Shown here: positions 31,657 through 42,208 of the stretch, piece after piece
How positions within the stretch are numbered: the first letter of the stretch is position 1
Layout: each line of letters opens with the position of its first letter
Origin: Archangium violaceum
GTDB lineage: Bacteria > Myxococcota > Myxococcia > Myxococcales > Myxococcaceae
Direction of reading: 5' to 3'
DNA length: 64,000 nt
Assembly (NCBI RefSeq): GCF_016887565.1
Contig: NZ_CP069396.1
Location: 2,879,001-2,943,000, forward strand
The notes under the pieces: generated by a model
The model's database searches: none
The model's input: only the letters and a program-made list of their open reading frames with translations
Told to the model about the DNA's origin: nothing
Made by a program: the position numbers and the translations under genes

Positions 31657-32724
31657 GTGACTCCTCAGGCCTTGGAGGGAGCGGCCGTGGCGCTGATTGT
31701 CGTCATGGGCCTGCTCTTCGGCAGTTTCTTGAATGTCGTGATCGCTCGTGTGCCCTACGATCAGAGCATCGTGCGGCCGCGCTCGCGCTGCCCCAAGTGT
31801 GGGCATCAACTTGCGTGGTACGAGAACATTCCAGTCCTATCGTGGCTGGCATTGCGAGCGCGCTGTGGCTCATGCGGCCAGCCCATCTCCTGGCGCTACC
31901 CGGCCATCGAGCTGCTCACCGCGGCGCTCTTCTTCGCCAGCCAGCGGCGCTTTGGTTGGACCCCGGAGCTGGTGTCCGCCCTGGTGATGGTGATGGTGCT
32001 GGTGCCGCTGGCCTTCATCGATCTGGAGCATTGGATCCTCCCGCATGAGCTGACCCTGCCGGGCATCGCCGCGGGCGTGGCGCTGTCGGTGCCCATCGGC
32101 ATGGATCGGCTGATCGCCTCGGTCACTGGCGCGGTGGCCGGGTTCCTCGTGTTCTGGGCGCTGGAGTGGCTGGGGGAGAAGATCTTCAAGAAGGAGGCGT
32201 TGGGCGGAGGCGACAAGTTCCTGCTGGCGCTCATCGGCGCCTTCCTCGGCTGGAAGGTGCTGCTCGGCGTCATCTTCCTCTCCTCGTTGCAGGGCGCGGT
32301 GGTGGGCTCGCTGCTGCTGCTCATCCGCGGGCGGGCGGGACCGGCGCCGGAGGCGGAATCGGAGACGGAAACCCCTGTCGCCGGCACTCCCGCGCCGCCT
32401 CCAGCCGGAGCCGCTCCGCAGCCCGAGGTCTCCACCGCGGCCTCTCCCGTCACGGCGCCCGACGTGCGAGAGCCCTCCGCGGACGCCGCCAGTGCTGACA
32501 CCGCCAGTGCTGACGCCGCCAGTGCCAGTCCGGCGAGGGAGGAGACCGGGAGCGAGGCGAACGCGGACGAAGATGGGGAGGAGGACGACTGGGTTCCGGG
32601 TCCCACCAACATCCCGTTCGGCCCCTGGCTGGCGCTCGCGGCGCTCGAGGTGATGCTGCTCGGCCCGTGGCTGCGCGAGGTGCTGCCGATGCCGATCGAC
32701 ATCCTGTTGACGGGAGTGCCGTGA
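31657..32724 (+). CDS. pilD: Prepilin peptidase / N-methyltransferase PilD
   Basis: This 355-residue inner-membrane aspartic protease cleaves and N-methylates PilA and minor pilins. The N-terminal methyltransferase region has two CXXC pairs (CPKCGH, CGSCGQ). The catalytic aspartates are in AFIDLEHWILPHE and the GGGDKFL (GxGD) motif. About seven transmembrane helices are present. The GTG at 31657 follows AAGAAGGGA at good spacing; a further-upstream ATG at 31612 overlaps a TATGCT sequence that looks like a -10 box. A low-complexity insert of about 90 residues (Ala/Pro/Ser/Glu, with an ASAD repeat) separates the last two hydrophobic segments, making the protein unusually long. Confidence 0.93.
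   Translation: MTPQALEGAAVALIVVMGLLFGSFLNVVIARVPYDQSIVRPRSRCPKCGHQLAWYENIPVLSWLALRARCGSCGQPISWRYPAIELLTAALFFASQRRFGWTPELVSALVMVMVLVPLAFIDLEHWILPHELTLPGIAAGVALSVPIGMDRLIASVTGAVAGFLVFWALEWLGEKIFKKEALGGGDKFLLALIGAFLGWKVLLGVIFLSSLQGAVVGSLLLLIRGRAGPAPEAESETETPVAGTPAPPPAGAAPQPEVSTAASPVTAPDVREPSADAASADTASADAASASPAREETGSEANADEDGEEDDWVPGPTNIPFGPWLALAALEVMLLGPWLREVLPMPIDILLTGVP
32480..32526 (+). repeat. 15-bp tandem repeat inside pilD
   Basis: Three imperfect copies of GACgCCGCCAGTGCT encode an Asp-Ala/Thr-Ala-Ser-Ala repeat within the pilD insert. It is in frame and could change copy number without shifting the frame. Confidence 0.7.
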
Positions 32725-32740
32725 GGGAGCGCGGGCGCGG

Positions 32741-33862
32741 ATGAAGTGGCGGGTCGTCAGCGTCGCCTTCCTGCTCAGCGTGGTGGGCACGGGCCTCACC
32801 TGGCTCACCCTGCAGCGGCCGCTCCTGTCGTTGATGGAGGCGGTGCGCCACTGCGCGGCGTACGGCTCGCCGGAGTCCCTGGTGTTGGCGCGCACGCTCG
32901 GCTCGCTGCCCTTCCTCCTCGGGCTGGACCTGGTGCTGCTCACCGCCGTGGCATACGCGGTGCTGGACTTCATGGTGGGCCGGCCCCTGCGGCGCACCGA
33001 GGAGGTGGTGGAGCAGCTCGGGCGGTTGGAGCTGGACGTGGCGATGCCGGTGAGCGCGGGGCCGATGCTCTCGCGCATCCAGCGGGCGCTCTCCCGCATG
33101 GCGGCGGTGCTCCAGCGGGAGCAGGACACCACCCGGAACCAGATGGAGGCGTTGCGTGCCGCCAACGCGCGCCTGGCCCTGGCGCAGACCGAGCTCGTCT
33201 CCACGGAGCGGCTGGCCACCGTAGGGCGGCTCGCGGCGGGCGTCGCCCACGAGGTCGGCAACCCGCTGGCGGGCATCCTCGGCTACCTCTCGCTGGCCGG
33301 TGCCCGGACGAAGGACCCGGAGGTGCAGGAGTACCTCGCGCGCATCGATCATGAGGTGCAGCGCATCGACGGCATCGTGCGGGGGCTGCTGGAGATCGGC
33401 CGCCCGGGGCGGGAGCGGTTGGGGCCGGTGGACGTGGGGCGCGTGGTGGAGACGTGCGTGCAACTGGTGAAGGCGGGGCGGGACTTCTCGCGGGTGAAGC
33501 TGGTCCTCGAGCTGGCTCCCGGCCTGCTGGCGCGGGCGGACTCCGGGCCGCTGTCGCAGATCGTCATCAACCTGTTGCTCAACGCGGTGCAGGCCATGGA
33601 GGGGGAGGGGGTCGTCCGGCTTTCCACCCGGAGTGGGGAAGGGGACGTGCTGCTGGTGGTGGAGGACACGGGACCCGGGATTCCGCCCGAGGTGATGCCG
33701 CGCCTCTTCGAGCCCTTCTTCACCACCCGTGAGCCCGGTCAGGGCACGGGGCTGGGGCTGGCCGTGTCGCGGCACCTGGCCGAGGGCATGGGAGGACGAC
33801 TGACAGTGGAGAATGTCCCGGAGGGAGGCGCTCGCTTCTCCGTCCGACTGCCGGGCGTCTGA
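32741..33862 (+). CDS. pilS2: Sensor kinase PilS2
   Basis: This 373-residue membrane kinase has two transmembrane helices (about 5-25 and 55-78) around a short periplasmic loop. A HAMP-like linker (GRPLRRTEEVVEQLGRLEL), HisKA with H-box HEVGNPLAG near residue 171, and HATPase_c (NLLLNAVQAM, DTGPGIP, GTGLGLAV) follow. It is closely followed by pilR2, with which it forms the second two-component system of the pil locus. Its structure differs from PilS, which has more membrane helices and a PAS domain, so it senses a different input. Confidence 0.92.
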   Translation: MKWRVVSVAFLLSVVGTGLTWLTLQRPLLSLMEAVRHCAAYGSPESLVLARTLGSLPFLLGLDLVLLTAVAYAVLDFMVGRPLRRTEEVVEQLGRLELDVAMPVSAGPMLSRIQRALSRMAAVLQREQDTTRNQMEALRAANARLALAQTELVSTERLATVGRLAAGVAHEVGNPLAGILGYLSLAGARTKDPEVQEYLARIDHEVQRIDGIVRGLLEIGRPGRERLGPVDVGRVVETCVQLVKAGRDFSRVKLVLELAPGLLARADSGPLSQIVINLLLNAVQAMEGEGVVRLSTRSGEGDVLLVVEDTGPGIPPEVMPRLFEPFFTTREPGQGTGLGLAVSRHLAEGMGGRLTVENVPEGGARFSVRLPGV

Positions 33863-33912
33863 GGCGGAATCTGGCCGCGCCCCCGGGAGTGGGCTACTTC
33901 TGGGGTATAGCC

Positions 33913-35331
<1,419 letters not shown>

Positions 35332-35492
35332 CTGGCCGCTCAGTAGGGGACGGAACGGCGAGAGGGCCGATTTGACGAGACACGTCCGAGGCCGGAAAAT
35401 CGGCACTTGGAATGCGGCGTGGGTTCTCCGCCGTGGGATTTCGGGGGATTGGCCGGCTGCCCTGCGGGCTGGCGCGGAGCACTTTTTAGGAG

Positions 35493-35515
35493 GGCTCGCG
35501 AGCCGGTGCTACGCT
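35493..35515 (+). promoter_or_regulatory. Possible pilM promoter region with palindrome
   Basis: A 12-bp palindrome GGCTCGCGAGCC (35493-35504) is followed by TACGCT (35510-35515), which resembles a -10 box 28 bp upstream of pilM. No convincing -35 is present. It is the only promoter candidate I see in the 212-bp gap before the pilMNOPQ run. Confidence 0.3.
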
Positions 35516-35543
35516 GGCGGCCCCTCCACGGAGCAACGACTGT

Positions 35544-36626
35544 ATGGCGAAGGGAAAGCTGGCTCTCGGTCTCGATATCGGATCGACCTCGGTGAAGATG
35601 ATCCTGCTCAAGGAGCAGCGCAAGCGTGGCCAGGTGAGCTACGCGCTGCAGAGCTTCGGCATGAAGCCGCTGCCGCCCGAGGCCATCGTCGATGGCGCGC
35701 TGATGAACTCCACCGCCATCGTCCAGGCGCTGCAGGAGCTGATGTCCGAGCTGAAGGTGAAGAACAAGGAGGTCGCCATCGGCGTCTCCGGCCACTCGGT
35801 CATCATCAAGAAGATCCAGATGCCCCGCATGAGCCAGGAAGAGCTCGAGGAGAGCATCCAGTGGGAGGCGGAGCAGTACATCCCCTTCGACGTGAAGGAC
35901 GTGAACATCGACACGCAGATCCTGGACGCGGGGGGCAATGACGCCACCGGCCAGATGGACGTGCTGCTGGTCGCGGCCAAGAAGGACATGATCAACGACT
36001 ACACCACCGTGGTCTCCGAGTCGGGGCTGCAGCCGGTGGTGGTGGACGTGGACGCCTTCGCCGTCCAGAACATGTTCGCCTCCAACTACGACGTCCCCGA
36101 CAAGGAGACGGTGGTGCTCATCAACGCGGGCGCCTCGGTGGTGAACATCAACATCATCTCCAACGGCATCACGGTCTTCACCCGTGACGTCACCATCGGC
36201 GGCAACCAGTTCACCGAGGAGATCCAGAAGCAGCTCAACGTCTCCTACGAGGAGGCCGAGGCGCTGAAGATCGGCGGCACCCGCGGTGACTCGGACGCGG
36301 TCGTCCCGCAGGAAGTGGAGCGGGTGCTGATGAGCGTGGCCGAGCAGGTGGCCGGTGAAATCCAGCGCTCGCTGGACTTCTACGCGGGCACCGCCGTGGA
36401 CGCCAACTTCACCAAGGTCTACCTCTCCGGTGGAACCGCCAAGATTCCGGCGCTGTTCAAGACCATCGAGACGCGGGTGGGCGTGCCGGTGGAGATCCTC
36501 AACCCCTTCCGGAAGATCGACGTGGACAACCGCAAGTTCGACCCCGCCTTCATCATGGAGGTGGCGCCGATGGCCGCGGTGGCCGTGGGTCTCGCGCTTC
36601 GCCGCCCGGGCGACAAGCTCGGCTGA
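35544..36626 (+). CDS. pilM: Pilus alignment complex protein PilM
   Basis: This 360-residue cytoplasmic protein has the actin-like fold shared with FtsA. The nucleotide-binding motif LGLDIGSTSVKMILL is at the N-terminus, with phosphate-2 region VLINAGASVVNINII and adenosine motif YLSGGTAKIPAL. It binds the cytoplasmic tail of PilN and links the motor to the periplasmic complex. First gene of the pilMNOPQ run, 212 bp downstream of pilR2. Confidence 0.96.
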   Translation: MAKGKLALGLDIGSTSVKMILLKEQRKRGQVSYALQSFGMKPLPPEAIVDGALMNSTAIVQALQELMSELKVKNKEVAIGVSGHSVIIKKIQMPRMSQEELEESIQWEAEQYIPFDVKDVNIDTQILDAGGNDATGQMDVLLVAAKKDMINDYTTVVSESGLQPVVVDVDAFAVQNMFASNYDVPDKETVVLINAGASVVNINIISNGITVFTRDVTIGGNQFTEEIQKQLNVSYEEAEALKIGGTRGDSDAVVPQEVERVLMSVAEQVAGEIQRSLDFYAGTAVDANFTKVYLSGGTAKIPALFKTIETRVGVPVEILNPFRKIDVDNRKFDPAFIMEVAPMAAVAVGLALRRPGDKLG

Positions 36627-36656
36627 TCTTCCCCCTGCTTCGAAGGACTGACGCAC

Positions 36657-37337
36657 ATGATGATCCGCATCAACCTTCTGCCCGTCCGTGCCAAGGCCAC
36701 GCAGAGCATGGGCCGGCAGATCCTGGTCCTCTTCGCGGTCGTGCTGATCGGCGCGCTCGTGGGCAACTTCTTCTGGTACTCCGATCGCGACAGCGTGGTC
36801 GAGCGCCAGCAGAAGGGCATCGCCGACACCAACCGGCGCATCACCGAGCTGGACAAGACCATTGGCGAGGTGAAGAACATCAACGCCCGCAAGGTCGAGG
36901 TGGAGAAGAAGCTGGCGGTGCTGGACGAGCTGCGCAAGGGCCGCTCCGGCCCGGTGCGGCTGCTCGACGCCCTGGCCACCTCGCTGCCCAAGAAGGCGTG
37001 GATCAACACCTTCAACGAGGAGCGCGGCAGCGTGAAGCTGCAGGGCTCGGCCGTCAGCCATGACGACGTGGCCGAGCTGATGCGCAACCTCAACAGCATG
37101 GTCTGGACGCCCAAGGGTATCGGCCGCCTGGTGGAGCAGCGCCGCGAGGCCAAGACGTCCCGCGTGGAGCTGGTGGCGGCGGACGTCGCCATCGAGGAGT
37201 TCCCCGTCAACGACATCAAGCCCTTCTTCAGCAACGTCGACCTGAAGAGCACCCAGCAGAAGAACAGCGCGGCCAAGCCGGGTGACGTGGCGACGGTGGA
37301 CTTCGACATCACCCTCACCGCCAACTACGCCATCTAA
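36657..37337 (+). CDS. pilN: Pilus alignment complex protein PilN
   Basis: This 226-residue inner-membrane protein begins with the PilM-binding motif MIRINLLPVRAK. One transmembrane helix (ILVLFAVVLIGALVGNFF, about 22-40), a periplasmic coiled coil (RRITELDKTIGEVKNINARKVEVEKKLAVL) and a small ferredoxin-like domain follow. It dimerises with PilO. A second ATG is next to the first (ATGATG). pilO follows with 14 bp between. Confidence 0.95.
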   Translation: MMIRINLLPVRAKATQSMGRQILVLFAVVLIGALVGNFFWYSDRDSVVERQQKGIADTNRRITELDKTIGEVKNINARKVEVEKKLAVLDELRKGRSGPVRLLDALATSLPKKAWINTFNEERGSVKLQGSAVSHDDVAELMRNLNSMVWTPKGIGRLVEQRREAKTSRVELVAADVAIEEFPVNDIKPFFSNVDLKSTQQKNSAAKPGDVATVDFDITLTANYAI

Positions 37338-37351
37338 GGAGCCGACAAGCC

Positions 37352-37960
37352 ATGGACAAGTACCTGGATAGGATCGTCAAGGCTCCTCCCGCGGTGAAGT
37401 TCGGCGGGCTGGCGGCCGCGGTGGTGTTGATGACCGCCGCCAACTTCTTCTTCGTCATCCAGCCGCTCGAGGAGAACATGGAGCGGTTGCGCGCCGAGCA
37501 GCGCCGGTTGGATCTGGACCTCGCCGAGAAGAGCGAGATCGCCCAGAACCTCAACGAGCGTCGGCGCGAGATGGACGTGCTGGAGCAGCGGCTGGCCGAG
37601 GCCCTCACCGAGCTGCCCGAGAACAAGGACGTCGAGGAGCTGCTCTCTCAGCTCAACGACATCGGCAAGAAGTCGGGGCTGGCCATCGCCCGCGTGGAGC
37701 CGGGCCCCGAGACGGTGGGCGGCGGTGACTTCTTCGCGCGCATCCCCATCAAGATGCAGGTGAGCGGCAACTACCATGAGATCGCCATGTTCCTGCAGGA
37801 AGTGGCGAACATGCGGCGCATCGTGAACGTGAACAACATCAAGCTCGATGGCGCCAAGTTGAAGAACGAGAAGGTGGTCCTCCAGAGTTCCTTCCTGGCC
37901 ACCACCTTCCGGTTCGTCAATACGAAGAGCGCGCCGTCGAAGGATTCCAAGAAGAAGTAG
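37352..37960 (+). CDS. pilO: Pilus alignment complex protein PilO
   Basis: This 202-residue protein has a short cytoplasmic tail, a transmembrane helix (GGLAAAVVLMTAANFFFVI, about 14-33), and a long coiled coil (MERLRAEQRRLDLDLAEKSEIAQNL). A periplasmic ferredoxin-like domain ends in the conserved GNYHEIAMFLQEVANMRRIVNV. It pairs with PilN and binds PilP. Confidence 0.95.
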   Translation: MDKYLDRIVKAPPAVKFGGLAAAVVLMTAANFFFVIQPLEENMERLRAEQRRLDLDLAEKSEIAQNLNERRREMDVLEQRLAEALTELPENKDVEELLSQLNDIGKKSGLAIARVEPGPETVGGGDFFARIPIKMQVSGNYHEIAMFLQEVANMRRIVNVNNIKLDGAKLKNEKVVLQSSFLATTFRFVNTKSAPSKDSKKK

Positions 37961-38019
37961 ATGAACTCCATTCGGAAACTTGATCGGTCCTGCAAATGGG
38001 GCGACAAGGGGACCAGAGG

Positions 38020-38586
38020 ATGAAGACGTTCCAATCCATGTTCATCTCGGGGGCATTGGCCCTCGCGCTCACCGGTTGCGGCGAGGAGCCCCCTCCGCCG
38101 GCGCCCGCCACTCCGCGCCCGCCGAGCGCCGCGTCCCAGAAGGACAAGGCCGCGGAGACGCCGGTGGCGGCGCCGCCCACCTACGTCTACAACTACAACC
38201 CGGTGGGCAAGCGTGATCCGTTCCGCAGCCCCGTCGATGAGATGAAGCCCGACGCGCCGCAGATCGGGCCCCAGGTGGCTTGCAACGAGCCGTTGTGCCA
38301 GTGGGATATCGACCAGCTCAAGCTGGTGGCGGTGGTCAGCGGGGATGCCAATCCGCTGGCCATGGTGGAGGACCCGCTGGGCCGTGGCCACATCGTGCGC
38401 CGCAACACGCGCATGGGCCGCCAGGGTGGCAAGGTGACTCAGATCCTCCGTGACGAGGTCATCGTCACCGAGGTCATCACCACACCGGAGCGGGTGATCT
38501 CCAACCCGGTGAAGCTGGAACTGCGGCAGGAATCCCAGCGGGACCCCGCCTACGACCTGATGACGGGCAAGAACTGGGAGCCGTAG
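38020..38586 (+). CDS. pilP: Pilus alignment complex lipoprotein PilP
   Basis: This 188-residue inner-membrane lipoprotein has lipobox LALTGC near residue 18, then a Pro/Ala linker. YNPVGKRDPFRSP is the standard PilP motif. A beta-sandwich domain (LKLVAVVSGDANPLAMVEDPLGRGHIVRRN) binds PilO and the N-domain of PilQ. The ATG at 38020 follows a GACCAGAGG site; a GTG nine codons upstream is not needed. Confidence 0.95.
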   Translation: MKTFQSMFISGALALALTGCGEEPPPPAPATPRPPSAASQKDKAAETPVAAPPTYVYNYNPVGKRDPFRSPVDEMKPDAPQIGPQVACNEPLCQWDIDQLKLVAVVSGDANPLAMVEDPLGRGHIVRRNTRMGRQGGKVTQILRDEVIVTEVITTPERVISNPVKLELRQESQRDPAYDLMTGKNWEP

Positions 38587-38622
38587 GGCTCCCGGTGGTG
38601 GGGAGCCGGCGGGTCCGGCTCC
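38587..38622 (+). terminator. Overlapping hairpins between pilP and pilQ
   Basis: Two mutually exclusive stems share GGGAGCC: 38587-38593 with 38601-38607, and 38602-38609 with 38615-38622. No U-tract follows. This may act as a read-through or mRNA-processing element between PilP and PilQ rather than as a full terminator. Confidence 0.35.
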
Positions 38623-38653
38623 TAGTGCCCACTGCGACTTGTTGAGGGGACGC

Positions 38654-41437
38654 ATGCTCGAGGAGAGCGCTGTGACGAGGGGCAAGTTGATGAGCATGGT
38701 GGCCGCCCTGGTGGTCGCCATCGTGGGTGTCGGGGCCGAGGCCGCCGAGCTCAATACCCTGCGCGACCTGAAGGTGGTGCAGACGGGCTCGGGCACCCAG
38801 GTGGTGGTGACCGGCACGCGGGCACCCACATTCACCGTCTTCCGGCTGAGTGGTCCGGAGCGGCTGGTGGTGGACCTCTCGTCGGCGGACGCCACGGGCA
38901 TCAAGGGGCTCCACAACGGCTCGGGACCGGTGTCTGGAGTGGTGGCCTCCCAGTTCTCGGACGAGCGCGCGAGCGTGGGCCGGGTGCTGGTGGCGTTGCA
39001 CCAGGCCGCGCAGTACGACGTGCGCGCCGAGGGCAACAAGGTCGTCATCTCGGTGGATGGAGCAGCGGCGCAGGCCGAGGCGAAGCCCGCCCCCGCACCG
39101 AAGGCCGAGCCCGCCCCCGAGGTGAAGCCCGCCGCGCCGGCAGTGGCCAAGGCCGAGCCCGCGCCGAAGGTCGAGTCCGCGCCGAAGGTCGAGTCCGCGC
39201 CGAAGGCCGAGCCCACCCCGGTGGTGGCCGAGGCCGAGCCGCGGAAGAAGCCCGTCGAGCAGCCCGCGCCGGCCGTGGCTTCGGCCCCCGCGCAGCTGCC
39301 GGAGAACGTGGTGGCGGCCGAGGCGGACGAGCGCGAGGTGGCGCATCCGGCCCGCCGCATCACCGCGGTCTCCTTCAACCGTGACACGCTGAACATCCGC
39401 ACGGACGGCGAGGTCGCTCGCTACGAGGTGCTGGAGCTGGCGGATCCGCCGCGGCTCGCGGTGGACGTGTACGGCGTGGGCCTGTCCGCTCGGGCTCCGC
39501 GCGTGCGCTCGGGCCTGCTCAAGGACGTGCGCGTGGGTGCGCACTCGGACAAGGTGCGTCTGGTGCTCGATGTGCGCGGGGAGATGCCCGGCTACCGGGT
39601 GGACCGCAGCGGCCGGGGCCTGGAGGTGGTGCTCGGTGGCAAGGTGGCCCGCAAGCCGGCCGCGCCGTCCGACACGCCGGAGAAGGTGGTCGCGGAGAAC
39701 GAGCCCCTGCGCTCCACGCCCGTGAGCGCGCAGCCGGCCGCCGTGGACGTCAAGGACCTGACCTTCGACGAGAACGACACCGGTGGGCGGGTGAACCTCA
39801 AGCTGTCTGGCGCGGTGGTGTGGAAGGTGGAGCGGCCGGATCCCCGCAGCGCGGTGCTGTCGCTGGAGAACGCGAAGCTGCCGCGGCGGCTGGAGCGCAG
39901 CCTGGACACCAGCGCGCTGGAGACGCCGGTGAAGATGATCAGCGCCTTCGCGGTGCCCGGCGAGGGCAACCGGGTGCGCGTGGTGGTGGCCGCGGACGGC
40001 GCCATCGAGGAGAACGTGAGCCAGGTGGCCGGTGGCCTCTCCTGGCGGCTGAGCGTCAAGGGCGTGAAGACGGAGCAGGTGGCCGTCACCCAGCGCACCG
40101 CCGGCTTCACCGCCGAGGCGCCCACGTACGTCTCCGAGGGCGCGCCCCAGCAGGCCCGCTACCGCGGCAAGAAGGTGTCCTTCGAGTTCAAGGACATCGA
40201 CATCCAGAACCTGCTGCGCGTCATCGCGGAGATCTCCAAGAAGAACATCGTGGTCGCCGATGACGTCAGCGGCAAGGTGACCATCCGCCTGCGCAACGTG
40301 CCCTGGGATCAGGCGTTGGACCTCGTCCTGCGCACCAAGGGCCTGGGCAAGGAGGAGTTCGGCAACATCGTGCGCGTGGCGCCGCTGAAGACGCTGGAGG
40401 AGGAGGCCAAGCTGCGTCAGGAGCGCAAGAAGTCGCTCGTGGCCCAGGAGGAGCTGCTGGTGAGCCTCATCCCGGTGAACTACGCGGTGGCCAACGAGAT
40501 GTCCACCCGAGTCAAGGACGTGCTGAGCGAGCGCGGAACGGTGACGGTGGACACGCGCACCAACGTGCTCATCGTCAAGGACGTGCGCGCCAACACCGAG
40601 AAGGCGCGGGCGCTGGTGCGCAACCTGGACACGCAGACGCCTCAGGTGCTCATCGAGAGCCGCATCGTGGAGGCCAACACCTCGTTCAGCCGCGAGCTCG
40701 GCGTGCAGTGGGGTGGTCAGGCCCTGGCCACTCCGGCCACGGGCAACGCCACCGGCCTCATCTTCCCCAACACCGTGGCCGTGTCGGGTGCCTCGGGCGG
40801 TGGCGCGACGGGCGTCTCCGACGATCCGAACTTCGCCGTCAACCTGCCGGTTGGCGCGGGTCAGGGCCTCGGTGGTGCGTTGGGCTTCGTGTTCGGCTCG
40901 GCCGGTGGTGCGCTGGCCCTCAACCTGCGCATCTCCGCGGCGGAGGCCGAGGGTGTGTTGAAGACCATCTCCGCGCCCAAGGTGACGACGCTGGACAACA
41001 ACACCGCCCGCATCAGCCAGGGTCTGTCCATCCCGTTCAGCCAGGTGTCCGCGGCCGGTGCCAACACCACCTTCGTCGAGGCGCGTCTGTCCCTCGAGGT
41101 GACGCCGCACATCACCCAGGACGGCAGCATCCTGATGACCATCAACGCGCAGAACAACCAGCCGGATCCGGCCAACACCGGTGCCAACGGACAGCCCGCC
41201 ATCCAGCGCAAGGAGGCCAACACCCAGGTGCTGGTGAAGGACGGCGACACCACCGTCATCGGCGGCATCTACGTCCGCCGCGGCAGCTCCCAGAGCAACT
41301 CGGTGCCCTTCCTGTCGAAGATTCCGGTGCTGGGCCTGCTGTTCAAGAACCACCGCGAGCGTGATGAGCGCCAGGAGCTGCTCATCTTCATCTCGCCGCG
41401 GATCCTCAACCGGCAGACGATCGCCCAGTCGCTGTAG
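38654..41437 (+). CDS. pilQ: Outer-membrane secretin PilQ
   Basis: This 927-residue protein forms the pilus channel through the outer membrane. After the signal region (MVAALVVAIVGVGAEAAE) there are at least two AMIN peptidoglycan-binding domains (about residues 40-125 and 225-325) split by an Ala/Pro/Lys/Glu linker. A third AMIN-like region, N-domains (FEFKDIDIQNLLRVIAEISKKNIVV) and the secretin core follow, ending in VPFLSKIPVLGLLFKNH and ELLIFISPRI. The linker carries an 18-bp repeat. The ATG at 38654 has a GAGGGGA site six bases upstream. In Myxococcus the lipoprotein Tgl, encoded elsewhere, helps it assemble. Confidence 0.96.
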   Translation: MLEESAVTRGKLMSMVAALVVAIVGVGAEAAELNTLRDLKVVQTGSGTQVVVTGTRAPTFTVFRLSGPERLVVDLSSADATGIKGLHNGSGPVSGVVASQFSDERASVGRVLVALHQAAQYDVRAEGNKVVISVDGAAAQAEAKPAPAPKAEPAPEVKPAAPAVAKAEPAPKVESAPKVESAPKAEPTPVVAEAEPRKKPVEQPAPAVASAPAQLPENVVAAEADEREVAHPARRITAVSFNRDTLNIRTDGEVARYEVLELADPPRLAVDVYGVGLSARAPRVRSGLLKDVRVGAHSDKVRLVLDVRGEMPGYRVDRSGRGLEVVLGGKVARKPAAPSDTPEKVVAENEPLRSTPVSAQPAAVDVKDLTFDENDTGGRVNLKLSGAVVWKVERPDPRSAVLSLENAKLPRRLERSLDTSALETPVKMISAFAVPGEGNRVRVVVAADGAIEENVSQVAGGLSWRLSVKGVKTEQVAVTQRTAGFTAEAPTYVSEGAPQQARYRGKKVSFEFKDIDIQNLLRVIAEISKKNIVVADDVSGKVTIRLRNVPWDQALDLVLRTKGLGKEEFGNIVRVAPLKTLEEEAKLRQERKKSLVAQEELLVSLIPVNYAVANEMSTRVKDVLSERGTVTVDTRTNVLIVKDVRANTEKARALVRNLDTQTPQVLIESRIVEANTSFSRELGVQWGGQALATPATGNATGLIFPNTVAVSGASGGGATGVSDDPNFAVNLPVGAGQGLGGALGFVFGSAGGALALNLRISAAEAEGVLKTISAPKVTTLDNNTARISQGLSIPFSQVSAAGANTTFVEARLSLEVTPHITQDGSILMTINAQNNQPDPANTGANGQPAIQRKEANTQVLVKDGDTTVIGGIYVRRGSSQSNSVPFLSKIPVLGLLFKNHRERDERQELLIFISPRILNRQTIAQSL
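39161..39214 (+). repeat. 18-bp repeat in pilQ linker
   Basis: Two exact copies of an 18-bp unit (39161-39178, 39179-39196) and a diverged third encode a repeated APKVES hexapeptide between the first two AMIN domains. Confidence 0.8.
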
Positions 41438-41475
41438 CCGGTGTCTCTCTCGAGCTCATGAAGGAGTCGGTGTCC

Positions 41476-42174
41476 ATGAAGCGATTGATGCTGGTTGCCG
41501 CATTGGCGGCGTCTTCTTCGGCCTGCGTGGCCAATCAGGGGGATGCGTCCATCCGCTTCCTCCAGGCGGGTGCCCTGGCGACGGAGGATGGACGCTGCAG
41601 CGTCGCGACGGGTGGGGCGCAGGTGCCCCAGGGGTTGCTCGACATCTCCGGTGGTCAGAGCTACCTGCTGGGTCTGGTCGTCGAGACCAACAGCACCCAG
41701 CGTGACATCACCATCAATGGTGATCTGCTCTCGGGGCCCGGGCTCAACGACATCACCCTGAACGAGGTGGTCCTCTCCTACGAGGCGTCGCCGCGCGTAC
41801 CGGGCCTGCCCGAGGAGGAGATCTTCCCCATCTACGGTGTCTTCCGCCCCGCGACCTCATCGGGCAGCTACGCCGTCCTGTACGCGCTCGGACCCAAGGC
41901 GCTCACCGCGCTGGCGGCCGCCGTGGGGGAGGGTCAGCAGGTGACCGTGTTCTCCACCATCAAGGCCCGGGGACAATTCAGCAGCGGCATGGCCACGGAG
42001 AGCAACGAGATCACCTTCCCCATCAACATCATCAACAGCGGCTTCGATCCGTCCACCCTGGGGTGTCCGGCTGGCCTGACCTTCACGCCGGCCCAGGCGG
42101 TGGGGCCCTGCGGCCAGCTGGGCCAGGACGTGGGCAACATCTGCCGCCCGCCGCCCCCCACAACGACGCCTTGA
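41476..42174 (+). CDS. Predicted lipoprotein downstream of pilQ
   Basis: The 232-residue product has a short lipoprotein signal (MKRLMLVAALAASSSAC, lipobox ASSSAC), so it should be anchored in a membrane. The mature part is beta-rich (YLLGLVVETNSTQRDITINGDLL, LNEVVLSYEASPRVPG, VTVFSTIKARGQFSSG) and ends in a segment with three cysteines (LGCPAG, GPCG, NICRP) and a PPPPTTTP tail. No family was recognised. It begins 38 bp after pilQ on the same strand, so it may be made with the secretin. A start six codons earlier is possible. It is not a Tgl-like TPR protein. Confidence 0.7.
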   Translation: MKRLMLVAALAASSSACVANQGDASIRFLQAGALATEDGRCSVATGGAQVPQGLLDISGGQSYLLGLVVETNSTQRDITINGDLLSGPGLNDITLNEVVLSYEASPRVPGLPEEEIFPIYGVFRPATSSGSYAVLYALGPKALTALAAAVGEGQQVTVFSTIKARGQFSSGMATESNEITFPINIINSGFDPSTLGCPAGLTFTPAQAVGPCGQLGQDVGNICRPPPPTTTP

Positions 42175-42208
42175 CCTGACCCCCTGGCCCTCCTACAAGG
42201 CGGCAGCC

